Translations under genes and position numbers: made by a program | Notes under the pieces: model-generated | Database searches by the model: none | Told to the model about the DNA's origin: nothing | The model's input: the letters and a program-made list of their open reading frames with translations, nothing else | Part shown: piece after piece, positions 40,428 to 52,691 of the stretch | Numbering within the stretch: the first letter of the stretch is position 1 | Layout of the letters: every line of letters starts with the position of its first letter | Source of the DNA: Myxococcus stipitatus | Lineage (GTDB): Bacteria; Myxococcota; Myxococcia; Myxococcales; Myxococcaceae | Assembly: GCF_038561935.1 (NCBI RefSeq) | Contig: NZ_CP102770.1 | Span: 8,990,001-9,054,000, forward strand | Direction: 5' to 3' | DNA: 64,000 nucleotides

Positions 40428-43013
40428 CTAGAGCCCAGGCCAGGTGCTCGACACCAGAGCGCGGACCGCCTCCGCGCTCTCCAGCTTCAGGGCCTCGCGC
40501 GCCACCTGCTCGCAGCGGGGCAACGACAACGTGCGAATGAACGCCTTCAGGTCGGGGACCACCGCGGGCGTGGCGGACAGCTCCGTGACGCCCAGCCCGA
40601 TGAGCAGCGGCGCCGCCCGAGGCTCCGACGCCACGCCACCGCACACCGCCACCGGCCGTCCGCGCAGACGCGCGCCCTCCACCGTCTTCGCCACCAGTCG
40701 CAGCACGCCCGGGTGCAGGCCATCCAGCCGCGCGGCCAGGTGTGGGTTGCCACGGTCCACGGCCAGCACGTACTGCGTGAGGTCATTGGTGCCGATGGAC
40801 AGGAAGTCCGCGTCCGCCGCGAGCTGGTCCGCGAGCACCGCCGCCGCGGGCACCTCGACCATCGCCCCCAACAGCACGGGCGTGGAGATGCCCAGCGCCT
40901 GGCGCTCGGCGTCGACCATGGCGCGCACGGCGCGCAGCTCCGCGCGGGTCGTCACCATCGGCACCATGATGCGGCAGACGCCCGCGGGCCGGACGCGGAG
41001 GATGGCGCGCAGCTGCGTGCGCAGCAGCTCCGGCTCTCGCAGCGACACGCGCACCCCACGCAGGCCCAGCACCGGGTTGTCCTCGTGCGGCAGCGGCAGG
41101 TACGCGAGCGGCTTGTCCCCGCCGACGTCCAGCGTGCGGATGACGACGTGGCGCCCGCCCATCGCGTCGGCGATCTCCTGATAGCGCGCCAGCTGCTCGT
41201 CCTCGCTGGGCGCGCGCACGCGCTCCAGGAAGAGGAACTCCGTGCGGAGCAGGCCACACCCCTCCGCGCCCTTGTCGCGCGCCGAGACGGCCTCACCCGG
41301 CCTGCCCAGGTTCGCGACGACCTCGATGCGCACGCCATCCGCGGTGCGACAGTCCTCGTGCGCCGAGGCCAGGTGGGCACGACGGTGGGCGGCGCGCGCC
41401 ACCATCGCGCGGCGGGTGGACTCGCGCGTCTCCTCGGTCGGAAAGACCCGCACCTCGCCACGGTCTCCATCGAGGACCAGCGGCGCGCCCTCGGGGATGG
41501 CCAGCACCTGGTTGCCCATGGCCACCACCGCGGGCAGGCCCATGCCCGCCGCGAGGATGGCCACGTGGGAGGTGGGCCCGCCCCGCGCGGTGCAGATGCC
41601 GGCGATGCGGTGCGGCTCCAGCGAGGCCAGCTCGGACGGCAGCAGCTCGTCCGCGATCAGGATGGCCTCGGGCGGCAGCACCGACGGAACCCGCGAGCTG
41701 GCTTCCCCCGTCAGCACGGCCACCACGCGCCGGGCCAGGTCGTGCAGGTCTCCCGCGCGCTCGGCCAGCCGCGCGTCCTCGAGCCCGAGCAACACGGCGG
41801 CCTGCCGCTCCATCACCGCGCGCCAGGCCCAGGCCGCGGAGCGCCCGGCGGTGATTTCCCTGCCCGCGGCATCGGCGAGCTCCGGGTCCTCCAGGAGCGC
41901 CAGGTGCGCGCGGAAGATTTCCACGCGCGCACCGCCGCCGGGGGCATTCGACAGGGAGTCCTCGAGCTCCCGGCGCACCCGCGCGAGCGCCTCCGTCAAG
42001 CGCTGCGCCTCGAGCGCCGCGCCCTGTCCCTGCTCCGGCAGGTCCACGGGCAGGTCCACGACGCGCACCGCGCGGCCCACCGCGGAGCCCGGCGAAGCCA
42101 CCACCCCCTCGAGCAGCAGCTCCTTGCCCGGCTGGAAGATGGGGACGGCGACGGGCATCGGCTTCACGCCGTGCGCGGTGGCCACCGGCTCCGCGACGGG
42201 GGACGTGGGGTCTCCCAGTCCGCTCGCCACCCACTCCGCCAGCTCCTGCGCGACATGCTCCGCCGCGTCGCCCTCGACCTGGAGCGTGAGCAGGTCCCCG
42301 TGCGTGGCGCCCAGGCCCATGAGCGCGGAGACGCTCTTTCCATTCGCCGTGCGGCCCTGACACGACACCCGCACCACCCCGGGGTGAAGGCGGGCGCGCT
42401 GGGCGAAGGAGGCGGCGGGCCGGGCGTGCAGGCCATGCGCGATGAGCAGGCGCACCTGCCGCGTCGCGCCGCCCTCCGCCACGGGCTCCGGCGTCGCGGG
42501 CGCGCTGGCATTGCCAGACACGGAGAACAGCGGCTCGCCCACGGAGACTGAGCGACCCTCCACCCGCTCCGTGACGGTGTAGCCCTCCGGATTGACCACC
42601 AGCATGACCGTCTGGAGGCTGCGCGCCTTGCGCGCGAGCAGGTCCAGGTCGAAGCCGATGAGCACGTCGCCCGCGCGGACCTTCTGACCGGCCTGGACGT
42701 GTGACGTGAAGCCCTCGCCGCGCAGCTCCACCGTGTCGATGCCGATGTGCAGGAGGATCTCCGCGCCCGTCTCCGCGCGCACCGTGCACGCATGGCGGGA
42801 GGCGTGGACGGAGACGACGACGCCATCACACGGCGCGCGCAGCTCGGTGGACGTCGGGTCCACCACGACGCCGTCGCCCGCGAGGCGCTGGGCGAAGGCC
42901 GGGTCGGGCACCTCCTCCAGCCGCGCGGCCCAGCCGGACAGCGGCGAGGCGAGCGTGAGCGTGGCCGGCGGAGGAGACGCGGAGACGAGCTTGAGCGAAG
43001 GTCCGGGGTTCAT
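40428..43013 (-). CDS. Fused PTS phosphocarrier EIIA-HPr-EI
   Basis: An 861-residue multiphosphoryl transfer protein. Residues 20-170 are EIIA of the glucose type (phospho-His89 in ILLHIGID, His74 as partner); 186-270 are HPr (His196 in HGLHARPA); 300-861 are Enzyme I (phospho-His483 in GGPTSHVAILA, PEP-binding signature in the last 250 residues with DFLSIGTNDLTQY). It thus carries phosphate from PEP to the EIIB domains of the next gene by itself. The same arrangement is found in the Pseudomonas aeruginosa nag cluster (nagF). The ATG at 43013 overlaps the stop of murQ as ATGA. Confidence 0.94.
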   Translation of the reverse strand: MNPGPSLKLVSASPPPATLTLASPLSGWAARLEEVPDPAFAQRLAGDGVVVDPTSTELRAPCDGVVVSVHASRHACTVRAETGAEILLHIGIDTVELRGEGFTSHVQAGQKVRAGDVLIGFDLDLLARKARSLQTVMLVVNPEGYTVTERVEGRSVSVGEPLFSVSGNASAPATPEPVAEGGATRQVRLLIAHGLHARPAASFAQRARLHPGVVRVSCQGRTANGKSVSALMGLGATHGDLLTLQVEGDAAEHVAQELAEWVASGLGDPTSPVAEPVATAHGVKPMPVAVPIFQPGKELLLEGVVASPGSAVGRAVRVVDLPVDLPEQGQGAALEAQRLTEALARVRRELEDSLSNAPGGGARVEIFRAHLALLEDPELADAAGREITAGRSAAWAWRAVMERQAAVLLGLEDARLAERAGDLHDLARRVVAVLTGEASSRVPSVLPPEAILIADELLPSELASLEPHRIAGICTARGGPTSHVAILAAGMGLPAVVAMGNQVLAIPEGAPLVLDGDRGEVRVFPTEETRESTRRAMVARAAHRRAHLASAHEDCRTADGVRIEVVANLGRPGEAVSARDKGAEGCGLLRTEFLFLERVRAPSEDEQLARYQEIADAMGGRHVVIRTLDVGGDKPLAYLPLPHEDNPVLGLRGVRVSLREPELLRTQLRAILRVRPAGVCRIMVPMVTTRAELRAVRAMVDAERQALGISTPVLLGAMVEVPAAAVLADQLAADADFLSIGTNDLTQYVLAVDRGNPHLAARLDGLHPGVLRLVAKTVEGARLRGRPVAVCGGVASEPRAAPLLIGLGVTELSATPAVVPDLKAFIRTLSLPRCEQVAREALKLESAEAVRALVSSTWPGL

Positions 43014-43918
43014 GAGGGGTCTGCCTCCTCCGAGGTGAGCGCGGCCAGGGCACGCCGGAGGTTTCCCCCGGCGCGAGTCAGGACAGCGTCCGTGCGCGCC
43101 TCGTCCAGGCCCGCCAGGCCCAGCACCGCGCGCTTGACGGAGCCGTGAATCGTGAGCGCCGCGGCGGCGCGGGCCTCGTCCACCTTCGCCAGCCGGGCGA
43201 CCATGGCCACGCAGCGCTGACGCAGCTTCGCGTTCTCCGGCCGCACGTCGACCATGAGGTTGTCGAAGACGTGCCCCAGCCCCGCCATCACGGACGTGGA
43301 GAAGAGGTTCAGCATCACCTTCTGCGCCGTGCCCGCGCCCAGTCGCGTGGAGCCCGCGATGACCTCCGCGCCCGTGGCCACGACGACCTCGTACGCGGCG
43401 ACCTTCGCCAGCGCGGAGCGCGCCCGGCACACCAGCGCCACCGTGAGCGCGTCCCGGCTGCGCGCGACATCCAGCACGCCCACCGTGAAGGCGCTGTGCC
43501 CGCTGGCGGAGACGCCCAGCACCACGTCCTCCGGTCCCAGCGCCGCCGCGCGCGCCTTCTCGCGGCCCGCCTCCTCGTCATCCTCCGCGCCGCCATCGAA
43601 GCCACGCGTGAGGTCCAGCCCGCCCGCCATCAGCACGGCGAGGCGCGAGGTGGGCCAGTCGAACGTGGGGCCCAGCTCCAGCGCGTCCAGCGCCGCCAGC
43701 ACCCCGGAGGAGCCCGCGCCCGCGTACACCAGCCGGCCCTCGCCTCGGGCCAGCCGCTCCACCGCGGCATCCGCCGCGGGGCTCAGCGCGGACAGCGCCG
43801 GCAAGCAGGCCGCCACCGCCCGGGACTGACCGCCCCAGAGCGCCTCCAGCATCTCGGTCGTGCCCCAGGTGTCCAACCCCTGGAAGCGACGAGCCATGTG
43901 CTCCGTCTCCTCCGCCAT
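43010..43918 (-). CDS. murQ: N-acetylmuramic acid 6-phosphate etherase
   Basis: A 302-residue SIS-fold enzyme that splits D-lactate from MurNAc-6-phosphate to give GlcNAc-6-phosphate. The sugar-phosphate motif is VYAGAGSSGVLAALDA; the two catalytic Glu of E. coli MurQ (Glu83, Glu114) correspond to those in ALELGPTF and GAEDDEEAG. The C-terminal helical part is as in MurQ. The start at 43918 has a GGGGGG stretch seven bases upstream. It is the first gene of the leftward PTS operon and lies divergent from the GntR gene. This links the locus to peptidoglycan sugars as well as chitin. Confidence 0.9.
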   Translation of the reverse strand: MAEETEHMARRFQGLDTWGTTEMLEALWGGQSRAVAACLPALSALSPAADAAVERLARGEGRLVYAGAGSSGVLAALDALELGPTFDWPTSRLAVLMAGGLDLTRGFDGGAEDDEEAGREKARAAALGPEDVVLGVSASGHSAFTVGVLDVARSRDALTVALVCRARSALAKVAAYEVVVATGAEVIAGSTRLGAGTAQKVMLNLFSTSVMAGLGHVFDNLMVDVRPENAKLRQRCVAMVARLAKVDEARAAAALTIHGSVKRAVLGLAGLDEARTDAVLTRAGGNLRRALAALTSEEADPS

Positions 43919-44169
43919 GACTGTGCCCCCCGCGACAACTGGTATCAAACTGGACTCAGAGATAGTACCAGCAAAAATCCGGTTTTCAAGGAGTAGTCCG
44001 CGTTTTCATGAGACGCACCGCATCACGCCCACCTCGTGTGTTGCACATTCGATAGAGTATTCGGACACTTAGAGTGGTATCGTACCGGTATTTTCAGGGT
44101 GGTCGGGAATAGCATCTGGTGCTATAGTGGTATCCAACTGGTTCGAAAGAACGGAGAGGAGACCCCGCG
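43919..44169. promoter_or_regulatory. Divergent promoter region with GntR-type sites
   Basis: The 251 bases between murQ and the GntR gene are AT-rich compared with all genes nearby. They hold at least four TGGTA-type half-site groups: ACTGGTATCAAACTGG (about 43938), GATAGTACCAG (43961), GTGGTATCGTACCGG (44074) and CTGGTGCTATAGTGGTAT (44116) running into CCAACTGG. These resemble the HutC/NagR operator theme. Pairs beside each gene suggest control of both transcription directions by the same repressor, released by GlcNAc-6-phosphate or glucosamine-6-phosphate. Confidence 0.6.
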
Positions 44170-44955
44170 GTGGACACACGCAGAGCCGACCCCTTCGACA
44201 AGGGCGCGATTTCGAGCACGCTGCCCATGCCGCTCTATCTCCAGCTCGCCCGGCACCTGCGAGGCCTCATCGTGGGCGGCCAGCTCGGGCACCTGGATGC
44301 GCTCCCGGGAGAGCGGGAGCTGGTGGAGAAGTTCGGCGTCTCGCGCGTCACCGTGCGCAAGGCGCTCCGGGAGCTTCAAACGGAAGGACTGCTGCAGCAG
44401 CGCCAGGGCGCGGGCACGTTCGTCAACCGCGTGCCCTACGTGGAGCAGCGGCTGTCGTCGCTCACCAGCTTCTCCGATGACATGGCCTCGAGAGGGCTGT
44501 CCGCGGGCTCGGTCTGGTTGCAGCGCGTGGTGACGATGGCGACGCCCGAGGAGACGCTGGCCCTGGGGCTGAGTCCCGGCGCGACGGTGAGCCGGCTGCA
44601 CCGGCTGCGCACCGCGAACGAGGCGCCCATGGCGCTGGAGCTCGCGGTCATCCCCACGCGCTTCCTGCCGGACCCTCGCACGGTGGAGGGCTCGCTGTAC
44701 GGCGTGCTGCGAGCGCGGGGCTTCACGCCGCATCGCGCGCTCCAGCGGCTGACGGCGGTGCGGCTGACCTCCGACCAGGCGGACCACCTGGGCGTGCAGG
44801 AGGGCTCGGCGGCGCTCTACATCGAGCGGCGCACGATGATGGAGGACGGCACGCCGCTGGAGCTGGTGCGCTCGCAGTACCGCGGTGATGCCTACGACTT
44901 CGTGGTGGAACTGAACATGAGCGGGGGCTCCGGGCCCCAGGAGCCCCATCGATGA
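44170..44955 (+). CDS. GntR/HutC-family repressor (NagR-like)
   Basis: A 261-residue regulator. The GntR winged helix lies at about residues 20-88 (LYLQLARHLRGLI, then GERELVEKFGVSRVTVRKAL and the wing QRQGAGTFV), and a UTRA effector domain fills about 95-245, with the ending PLELVRSQYRGDAYDFVVEL typical of HutC/YvoA proteins. By context it senses GlcNAc-6-phosphate or glucosamine-6-phosphate. The GTG at 44170 follows GGAGA by seven bases. The stop overlaps the next start as ATGA, so regulator, deaminase and nagA are translated as a unit. Confidence 0.9.
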   Translation: MDTRRADPFDKGAISSTLPMPLYLQLARHLRGLIVGGQLGHLDALPGERELVEKFGVSRVTVRKALRELQTEGLLQQRQGAGTFVNRVPYVEQRLSSLTSFSDDMASRGLSAGSVWLQRVVTMATPEETLALGLSPGATVSRLHRLRTANEAPMALELAVIPTRFLPDPRTVEGSLYGVLRARGFTPHRALQRLTAVRLTSDQADHLGVQEGSAALYIERRTMMEDGTPLELVRSQYRGDAYDFVVELNMSGGSGPQEPHR

Positions 44956-45989
44956 ACCCCTCGGCGCCTCTCCCCGTCATGGCCAAGGAGGCCGCGCAGG
45001 CCGCGGAGGTCGCGCGGCGCCAGCTCTCGCTGGGCGATGACGCCTTCGCGGAGCTGGGCGAGCGGCTGCGCCACCATCCTCCGCGCTTCGTCGTCACGTG
45101 CGCTCGCGGCAGCTCGGACCACGCGGCCGTCTACGGCAAGTACCTCATCGAGACGACGCTGGGACGCGCCGTGGCCTCGGTGGGCCCCAGCGTGGCGTCC
45201 ATCTACGGCGCGCACGCGCTGGACTTGCGAGACGCGCTCTTCGTCGCTGTCTCGCAGTCGGGCCGCAGCCCGGACCTGCTGAAGATGACGGAGGCGGCGA
45301 AGGCGGGCGGCGCGCTCGTGGTGGGCTTCGTCAACGAGCCCTCCGCGCCCCTGGCCGCGCTGTGCGACGTGAGCCTGCCCCTGGGCGCGGGCCCCGAGAG
45401 AAGCGTCGCGGCCACCAAGTCGTATCTGCTCTCCGGCCTCGCGTTCCTGAGGTTGGTGGCGCACTGGTCCGCGGACGCGAAGCTGCGCGAGGCCGTGGCC
45501 GCCTTCCCGGAGGCGCTGGAGTCCGCGCGCGCGCTCGACTGGTGGCCCGCGCTGGAGACGCTGGTCGACGCGCAGAGCCTCTACGTCGTGGGCCGAGGCA
45601 GCGGCCTGGGCGCCGCGCTCGAGCTCGCCCTGAAGCTCAAGGAGACGTGCCGCCTGCACGCGGAGGCGTTCAGCGCGGCGGAGGTCCTCCACGGCCCCCT
45701 GGGCCTGGTGCGGCCCGGCTTCCCCGTCATCGCGCTGGGGCAGGAGGACGGCTCCGCGGAGGGCACGCGCGGCGTGGTGCGCCGCATGCTGGAGCTGGGC
45801 GCGGATGTCCGCTCCGTGCTTCCGGTGCCGGGCGCGGTGCCACTGCCCACGGTGCCCGGCGTGCCGCTCGCCCTGGCGCCGCTGTGTCAGGTGCAGAGCT
45901 TCTACCTGGCGGTCCACCGGCTGGCCACGGCGCGGGGCCTGGACCCGGACGCGCCCGCCCACCTGCGAAAAGTCACGGAGACCGTGTGA
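44952..45989 (+). CDS. SIS-domain glucosamine-6-phosphate deaminase (NagB-II type)
   Basis: A 345-residue protein with two SIS domains, like the isomerase half of GlmS but without the glutamine amidotransferase part. VTCARGSSDHAAVYGKYL and VSQSGRSPDLLKM bind the sugar phosphate; the second domain has VVGRGSGLGAALELALKLKE and EVLHGPLGLV. In nag clusters of Shewanella and Pseudomonas such proteins deaminate glucosamine-6-phosphate to fructose-6-phosphate in place of classic NagB. CAGGAG lies eight bases before the ATG. The end overlaps nagA as TGATG. No classic nagB is in the window, which supports this role. Confidence 0.88.
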   Translation: MNPSAPLPVMAKEAAQAAEVARRQLSLGDDAFAELGERLRHHPPRFVVTCARGSSDHAAVYGKYLIETTLGRAVASVGPSVASIYGAHALDLRDALFVAVSQSGRSPDLLKMTEAAKAGGALVVGFVNEPSAPLAALCDVSLPLGAGPERSVAATKSYLLSGLAFLRLVAHWSADAKLREAVAAFPEALESARALDWWPALETLVDAQSLYVVGRGSGLGAALELALKLKETCRLHAEAFSAAEVLHGPLGLVRPGFPVIALGQEDGSAEGTRGVVRRMLELGADVRSVLPVPGAVPLPTVPGVPLALAPLCQVQSFYLAVHRLATARGLDPDAPAHLRKVTETV

Positions 45990-47152
45990 TGAGACAGCTC
46001 CTCTCGGGCGCGCGCGTCTTCACCGGGGAACACCTCCTCGAAGGACATGTCGTGGTCCTCGATGCCGGGCGTGTCGCCGCGGTGGTTCCGCGCGAGGACG
46101 CGCCCGTCGGCCTGACGACGCGGGTGCTGCCCTCCGAGGCCCTGCTCGTGCCGGGCTTCATCGACATCCAGGTGAATGGCGCGGGAGGCGTGCTGTTCAA
46201 CGAGTCGCCCACCGCCGAAGCCGCGCTCGCCATCGCGGCGACGATGCGGCGCACGGGCACCACGGGCCTTCTGCCCACGTTCATCACCGATGAGCCCCTG
46301 CGGACGACGCGGGCGTGTGAGGCCGCCTCCGCCGCGCTGGCGCGCCCCGAGGGCGGCGTGCTGGGCATCCACCTGGAGGGGCCCTTCATCAGCCCCAAGC
46401 GCCCCGGCGTCCACGAGCCGCGCTACATCCGCGAGCCGGACGAGAACATCGTCGAGCGGCTCACCTCGCTCGCGGAGCGGCTGGCCCGCGCGGGCGGACG
46501 GCTCCTGATGACGCTGGCCCCCGAGCAGGTGGAGGACCCGGTCATCCGCCGGCTCACCGCCGCGGGCGCGGTGCTGGCCGCGGGCCACACGGCGGCCAGC
46601 CACGAGCGCGCGCTGCAGGCCGTCGCGGCGGGCGTGCGCGGCTTCACGCACCTGTTCAACGCCATGCCTCCGGTGTTCAACCGCGAGCCCGGGCCGGTGG
46701 TGGCGGGCTTCAGCGCCGACGAGGCGTGGTGCAGCGTCATCGTGGATGGCGTCCATGTCCACCCCGCGAACCTGCGCCAGCTCCTGAAGGCCAAGCCCCC
46801 CGGCAAGGTGGTGCTCGTCACGGACGCGATGCCTCCGGTGGGCACGAAGGAGACGACGTTCGTCCTGTACGGCCGCACCATCCTCCGGCGCGAGGGGCGG
46901 CTGGTGACCCAGGACGGGACGCTGGCGGGCGCCGACATCGACATGGCGTCAGCGGTGCGCAACTGTGTCCAGCTGCTCGACGTCCCACTCGAGGAGGCGC
47001 TGCGCATGGCCTCGCTCTACCCCGCGCGTGCGCTCGGCCTGGAGAAGCAGCTGGGGCGCATCGTCCCCGGCCACCGCGCGGACCTCGCGCTCATCCAGCC
47101 CAACCTCTCCGTGCAGGCCACGTGGGTGGCTGGAAATGAGCAGTGGCACTGA
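45989..47152 (+). CDS. nagA: N-acetylglucosamine-6-phosphate deacetylase
   Basis: A 387-residue amidohydrolase that removes acetate from GlcNAc-6-phosphate. Motifs: VPGFIDIQVNGAGG, the metal/phosphate region IHLEGPFISPKRPGVH, LAAGHTAAS, GFTHLFNAMPP and VLVTDAMPPVG with the catalytic Asp, then GTLAGADIDMASAV. Length is normal. The ATG overlaps the stop of the SIS deaminase gene, so it is the third gene of the gntR-led operon. Its product, glucosamine-6-phosphate, is the substrate of the upstream enzyme. Confidence 0.95.
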   Translation: MRQLLSGARVFTGEHLLEGHVVVLDAGRVAAVVPREDAPVGLTTRVLPSEALLVPGFIDIQVNGAGGVLFNESPTAEAALAIAATMRRTGTTGLLPTFITDEPLRTTRACEAASAALARPEGGVLGIHLEGPFISPKRPGVHEPRYIREPDENIVERLTSLAERLARAGGRLLMTLAPEQVEDPVIRRLTAAGAVLAAGHTAASHERALQAVAAGVRGFTHLFNAMPPVFNREPGPVVAGFSADEAWCSVIVDGVHVHPANLRQLLKAKPPGKVVLVTDAMPPVGTKETTFVLYGRTILRREGRLVTQDGTLAGADIDMASAVRNCVQLLDVPLEEALRMASLYPARALGLEKQLGRIVPGHRADLALIQPNLSVQATWVAGNEQWH

Positions 47153-47344
47153 GCACCCGCCGCGGAGTCGACACCCGCCGCGCGGCGCGACGTCACATGA
47201 AACACATCACACCTCGGGGTGCTGAGAGGAATTGACCCTGAAAAATGAGGTGGTGACTCCTTGCTGGAACGGGTTCCCGAGCCGCCGCGCATGGACGCGC
47301 GGTGCACATCGGGCTCGCCATCCACCGCAGCGAGGAGAACAAGC

Positions 47345-49372
<2,028 letters not shown>

Positions 49373-49387
49373 GCAGTCCCGTGGCCC

Positions 49388-49437
49388 CTTCCGGGGAGGC
49401 GGAGCACGACTCCAAGCGTGACTCCCCTCCTCGGAAG
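49388..49437. terminator. Bidirectional hairpin between chitinase and modC
   Basis: CTTCCGGGGAGG (49388-49399) pairs with CCTCCTCGGAAG (49426-49437) over 12 bases with a single G-T wobble. It lies in the 79-base gap between the convergent genes. Confidence 0.6.
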
Positions 49438-49451
49438 CGGGCGGTGTCTGT

Positions 49452-50518
<1,067 letters not shown>

Positions 50519-50522
<4 letters not shown>

Positions 50523-51193
50523 GCGCGCACCCGCCGTCCCCGCCAACGCGTGAGTCCTTCGGTGGCATACACCGCGACGAAAGCCAGCACCGCGGCGATG
50601 CCCGCCAACTGGAGCGCCTGCGCGTCCTGCCCCAGCTGCGTGTGCTGGAAGATGGCCAGCGACAGCGTCTGCGTGCGCCCCGGGATGTTCCCCGCCACCA
50701 GCACCGTCGCACCGAACTCACCGAGCGCGCGGGAGAACGCCAGGAGCGCGCCCACCGCCACACCGCGCCACGCCAGGGGCAACGTCACGCGGAAGAACGC
50801 ACGCGCACGCGAATCGCCCAGCGTCCGAGCCACCGCCACCAGCCTCGGGTCCACCTCTTCAAACCCCGAGCGCGCCGAGCGGACCAACAACGGAAACGCC
50901 ATCACCGCGCTGGCCAGCACCACCGCGCCGGGCGTGAACACCACCTCCACGCCCATCGCATCCAGCACGCGCCCCACCGGCCCGTTGCGACCCAGCAGCT
51001 CCAACAACACCAACCCCACCGCCGTGGGAGGCAGCACCAGCGGCAGCGACAGCAGCGTGTCCACCACGCCGCGCCCCGGGCCTCGCCAACGCGCCAGCGC
51101 ATAGGCCACCGCCACACCCGGCGGCACGATGACGAGCGTGGCCACCGCCGCCACCGTCAACGTGAAGACCACCAACTCCGTCGTGTCCGTCAC
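50519..51193 (-). CDS. modB: Molybdate ABC transporter permease
   Basis: A 224-residue membrane protein with five to six helices and the ABC permease coupling motif in ALGEFGATVLVAGNIPG (EAA-loop form ALGEFG). LSLPLVLPPTAVGLVLLELLG and RTQTLSLAIF are typical of ModB. The GTG at 51193 overlaps the modA stop as GTGA, repeated again at the modB-modC junction; such couplings keep the parts in step. It forms the channel for molybdate delivered by ModA. Confidence 0.93.
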
Positions 51194-51960
51194 CGCGCCC
51201 CAGTCCCCGTGTCCGCCGCGAGCACGACAAACCCATGCCGCGCGAAGGCCGCTCTCGCCGGCTCCGACTGGAGGAAGCCCACGAAGGCCCGGCCCGCCTC
51301 CGGTGACTTGCCCTTCGTCAGCGCCGCCACCGGATAGACGATGCGCGGCGCCTCCGCCGTCGGCACCTCGAACACCACGCGCACCTTCTTCGACTGCGCC
51401 GCATCCGTCGCGTACACCACACCCGCGTCCACACGCCCCGCCTCCACCACCGCGAGCGCGCCTCGGACATCCAGCGCGGGCACGACCTTGGAGGTCAGGT
51501 CCTTCCACAACCCCACCTTCTCCAGCCACGCCTTCGCGTACATCCCCGCCGGCACCAGCGCCGGGTCCGCCAGCACCAGCCGCTTCACCCCCTTCAACGC
51601 CTCGGGCTTCGAGAGAGCGCGCTTCGCGTCCACCGGCACCACCACCACCAGCTTGTTGGACAAGAGGTCCACCCGCGTTCCGGGTTGCACGAGACCCGCC
51701 GCCTGGACCGAGTCCATCCTGGCCACATCGGCGGAGAGGAAGACATCCGCAGGAGCCCCCGCCATCGCCTGACGCGCCAGGTCGCCCGAGGAGCCCAGCG
51801 CCAGCACCACCGAGTGCCCCGAGGCCTTCGCGAACACGGGCCGCAGCTCCTGGAGCACATCCGTGGTGCTGGCCGCCGCGAACACGAGCGCCTCTTCGGC
51901 CCGCGCGGACACCGCCACGAGCACCAGGAAAGTGACCCACAACCTGGACATGGTACGCAT
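51190..51960 (-). CDS. modA: Molybdate-binding periplasmic protein
   Basis: A 256-residue solute-binding protein. After a signal peptide (SRLWVTFLVLVAVSARA) the mature start VFAAASTTDVLQEL and GSSGDLARQAMAGAPADVFLS are standard ModA motifs, containing the Ser residues that bind the oxyanion. Tail segments KVVPALDVRGALAVVEAGRVD also match. The ATG at 51960 is preferred since AGGAG lies ten bases upstream; an ATG three codons later is possible. Molybdate served this way feeds molybdopterin enzymes. No ModE is adjacent, but a MarR gene is divergent. Confidence 0.92.
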   Translation of the reverse strand: MRTMSRLWVTFLVLVAVSARAEEALVFAAASTTDVLQELRPVFAKASGHSVVLALGSSGDLARQAMAGAPADVFLSADVARMDSVQAAGLVQPGTRVDLLSNKLVVVVPVDAKRALSKPEALKGVKRLVLADPALVPAGMYAKAWLEKVGLWKDLTSKVVPALDVRGALAVVEAGRVDAGVVYATDAAQSKKVRVVFEVPTAEAPRIVYPVAALTKGKSPEAGRAFVGFLQSEPARAAFARHGFVVLAADTGTGAR

Positions 51961-52060
51961 TCCCTCTACGCTCCTCCGACAAGGAACGCATTGTCCGCAC
52001 GGCAGCCCACGCCGTGACAACGGGTTGACCCGTGGGACCCTGCCCGCTAAGCCATTCTCC

Positions 52061-52567
52061 GTGTCACGGAATATCCACCCCAAAGAGGATGAAGACATCT
52101 CAGCGGACGTGCTGAAGCTCCAGCAGTTGCTGCTCGCGCTGGGCCGGCGCCGTTCGCTCCGTGACCCCATCGCCAGCACCTGCGAGCAGCTCCAGTTCAC
52201 CCCGCCGCAGGTGCATGCCCTGCTCTGGCTGGGTCAGGACGGCTCGCTCACCATGGGCGAGCTCGCGCGCCGTCTGGGTGTCACCGAGAAGACAGTCACG
52301 GGCCTGGTCGACCGCCTGGAGCGCGAGGGCCACCTGCTGCGTGAGCGCAGCGCGTCCGACCGCCGCGTCGTCCGCTGCCGGCTCACCCCCGAGGGGCTCC
52401 AGACGTACCAGAAGCTGGAGCGCTTCATGGTCCAGGGCATGGGCCAGCTGCTGAACATCCTCGACGCGGGAGACCGAAAGGCCCTCTTCCGCATCCTCGA
52501 GAAGCTCCTGCGCCGCATGGACACCCTGCCTCCGGCGGCCCCAAGCTCGCGCGAGCGCCTGGCCTGA
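52061..52567 (+). CDS. MarR-family transcriptional regulator
   Basis: A 168-residue regulator with the MarR winged helix: FTPPQVHALLWLGQDG, LTMGELARRLGVTEKTVTGLV and the wing RERSASDRRVVRCRLT, closed by dimerisation helices at both ends. The GTG at 52061 is the only reasonable start for this length; its ribosome site is poor, so the start is less certain. It is divergent from modA with 100 bases between, and could control that operon or itself. MarR control of mod genes would be unusual, as ModE is the common regulator. Confidence 0.82.
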   Translation: MSRNIHPKEDEDISADVLKLQQLLLALGRRRSLRDPIASTCEQLQFTPPQVHALLWLGQDGSLTMGELARRLGVTEKTVTGLVDRLEREGHLLRERSASDRRVVRCRLTPEGLQTYQKLERFMVQGMGQLLNILDAGDRKALFRILEKLLRRMDTLPPAAPSSRERLA

Positions 52568-52691
52568 AGGCCGTTGGGCGGGCGAGCACCGCTCGCTCTA
52601 TCGTGCCGTCATCCCGGGGGCGACCCACCTCACAGGAGGACACCGCCTCCGAGCCGCGGTGACCTGGAGGCCGACGCAGGGGAGGCACGTG

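Noticed and set aside
47176..47187. Palindrome CGCCGCGCGGCG after nagA as terminator
   Set aside because: A perfect palindrome with no loop is a poor hairpin and no U tract follows; chance is likely in such GC-rich DNA.
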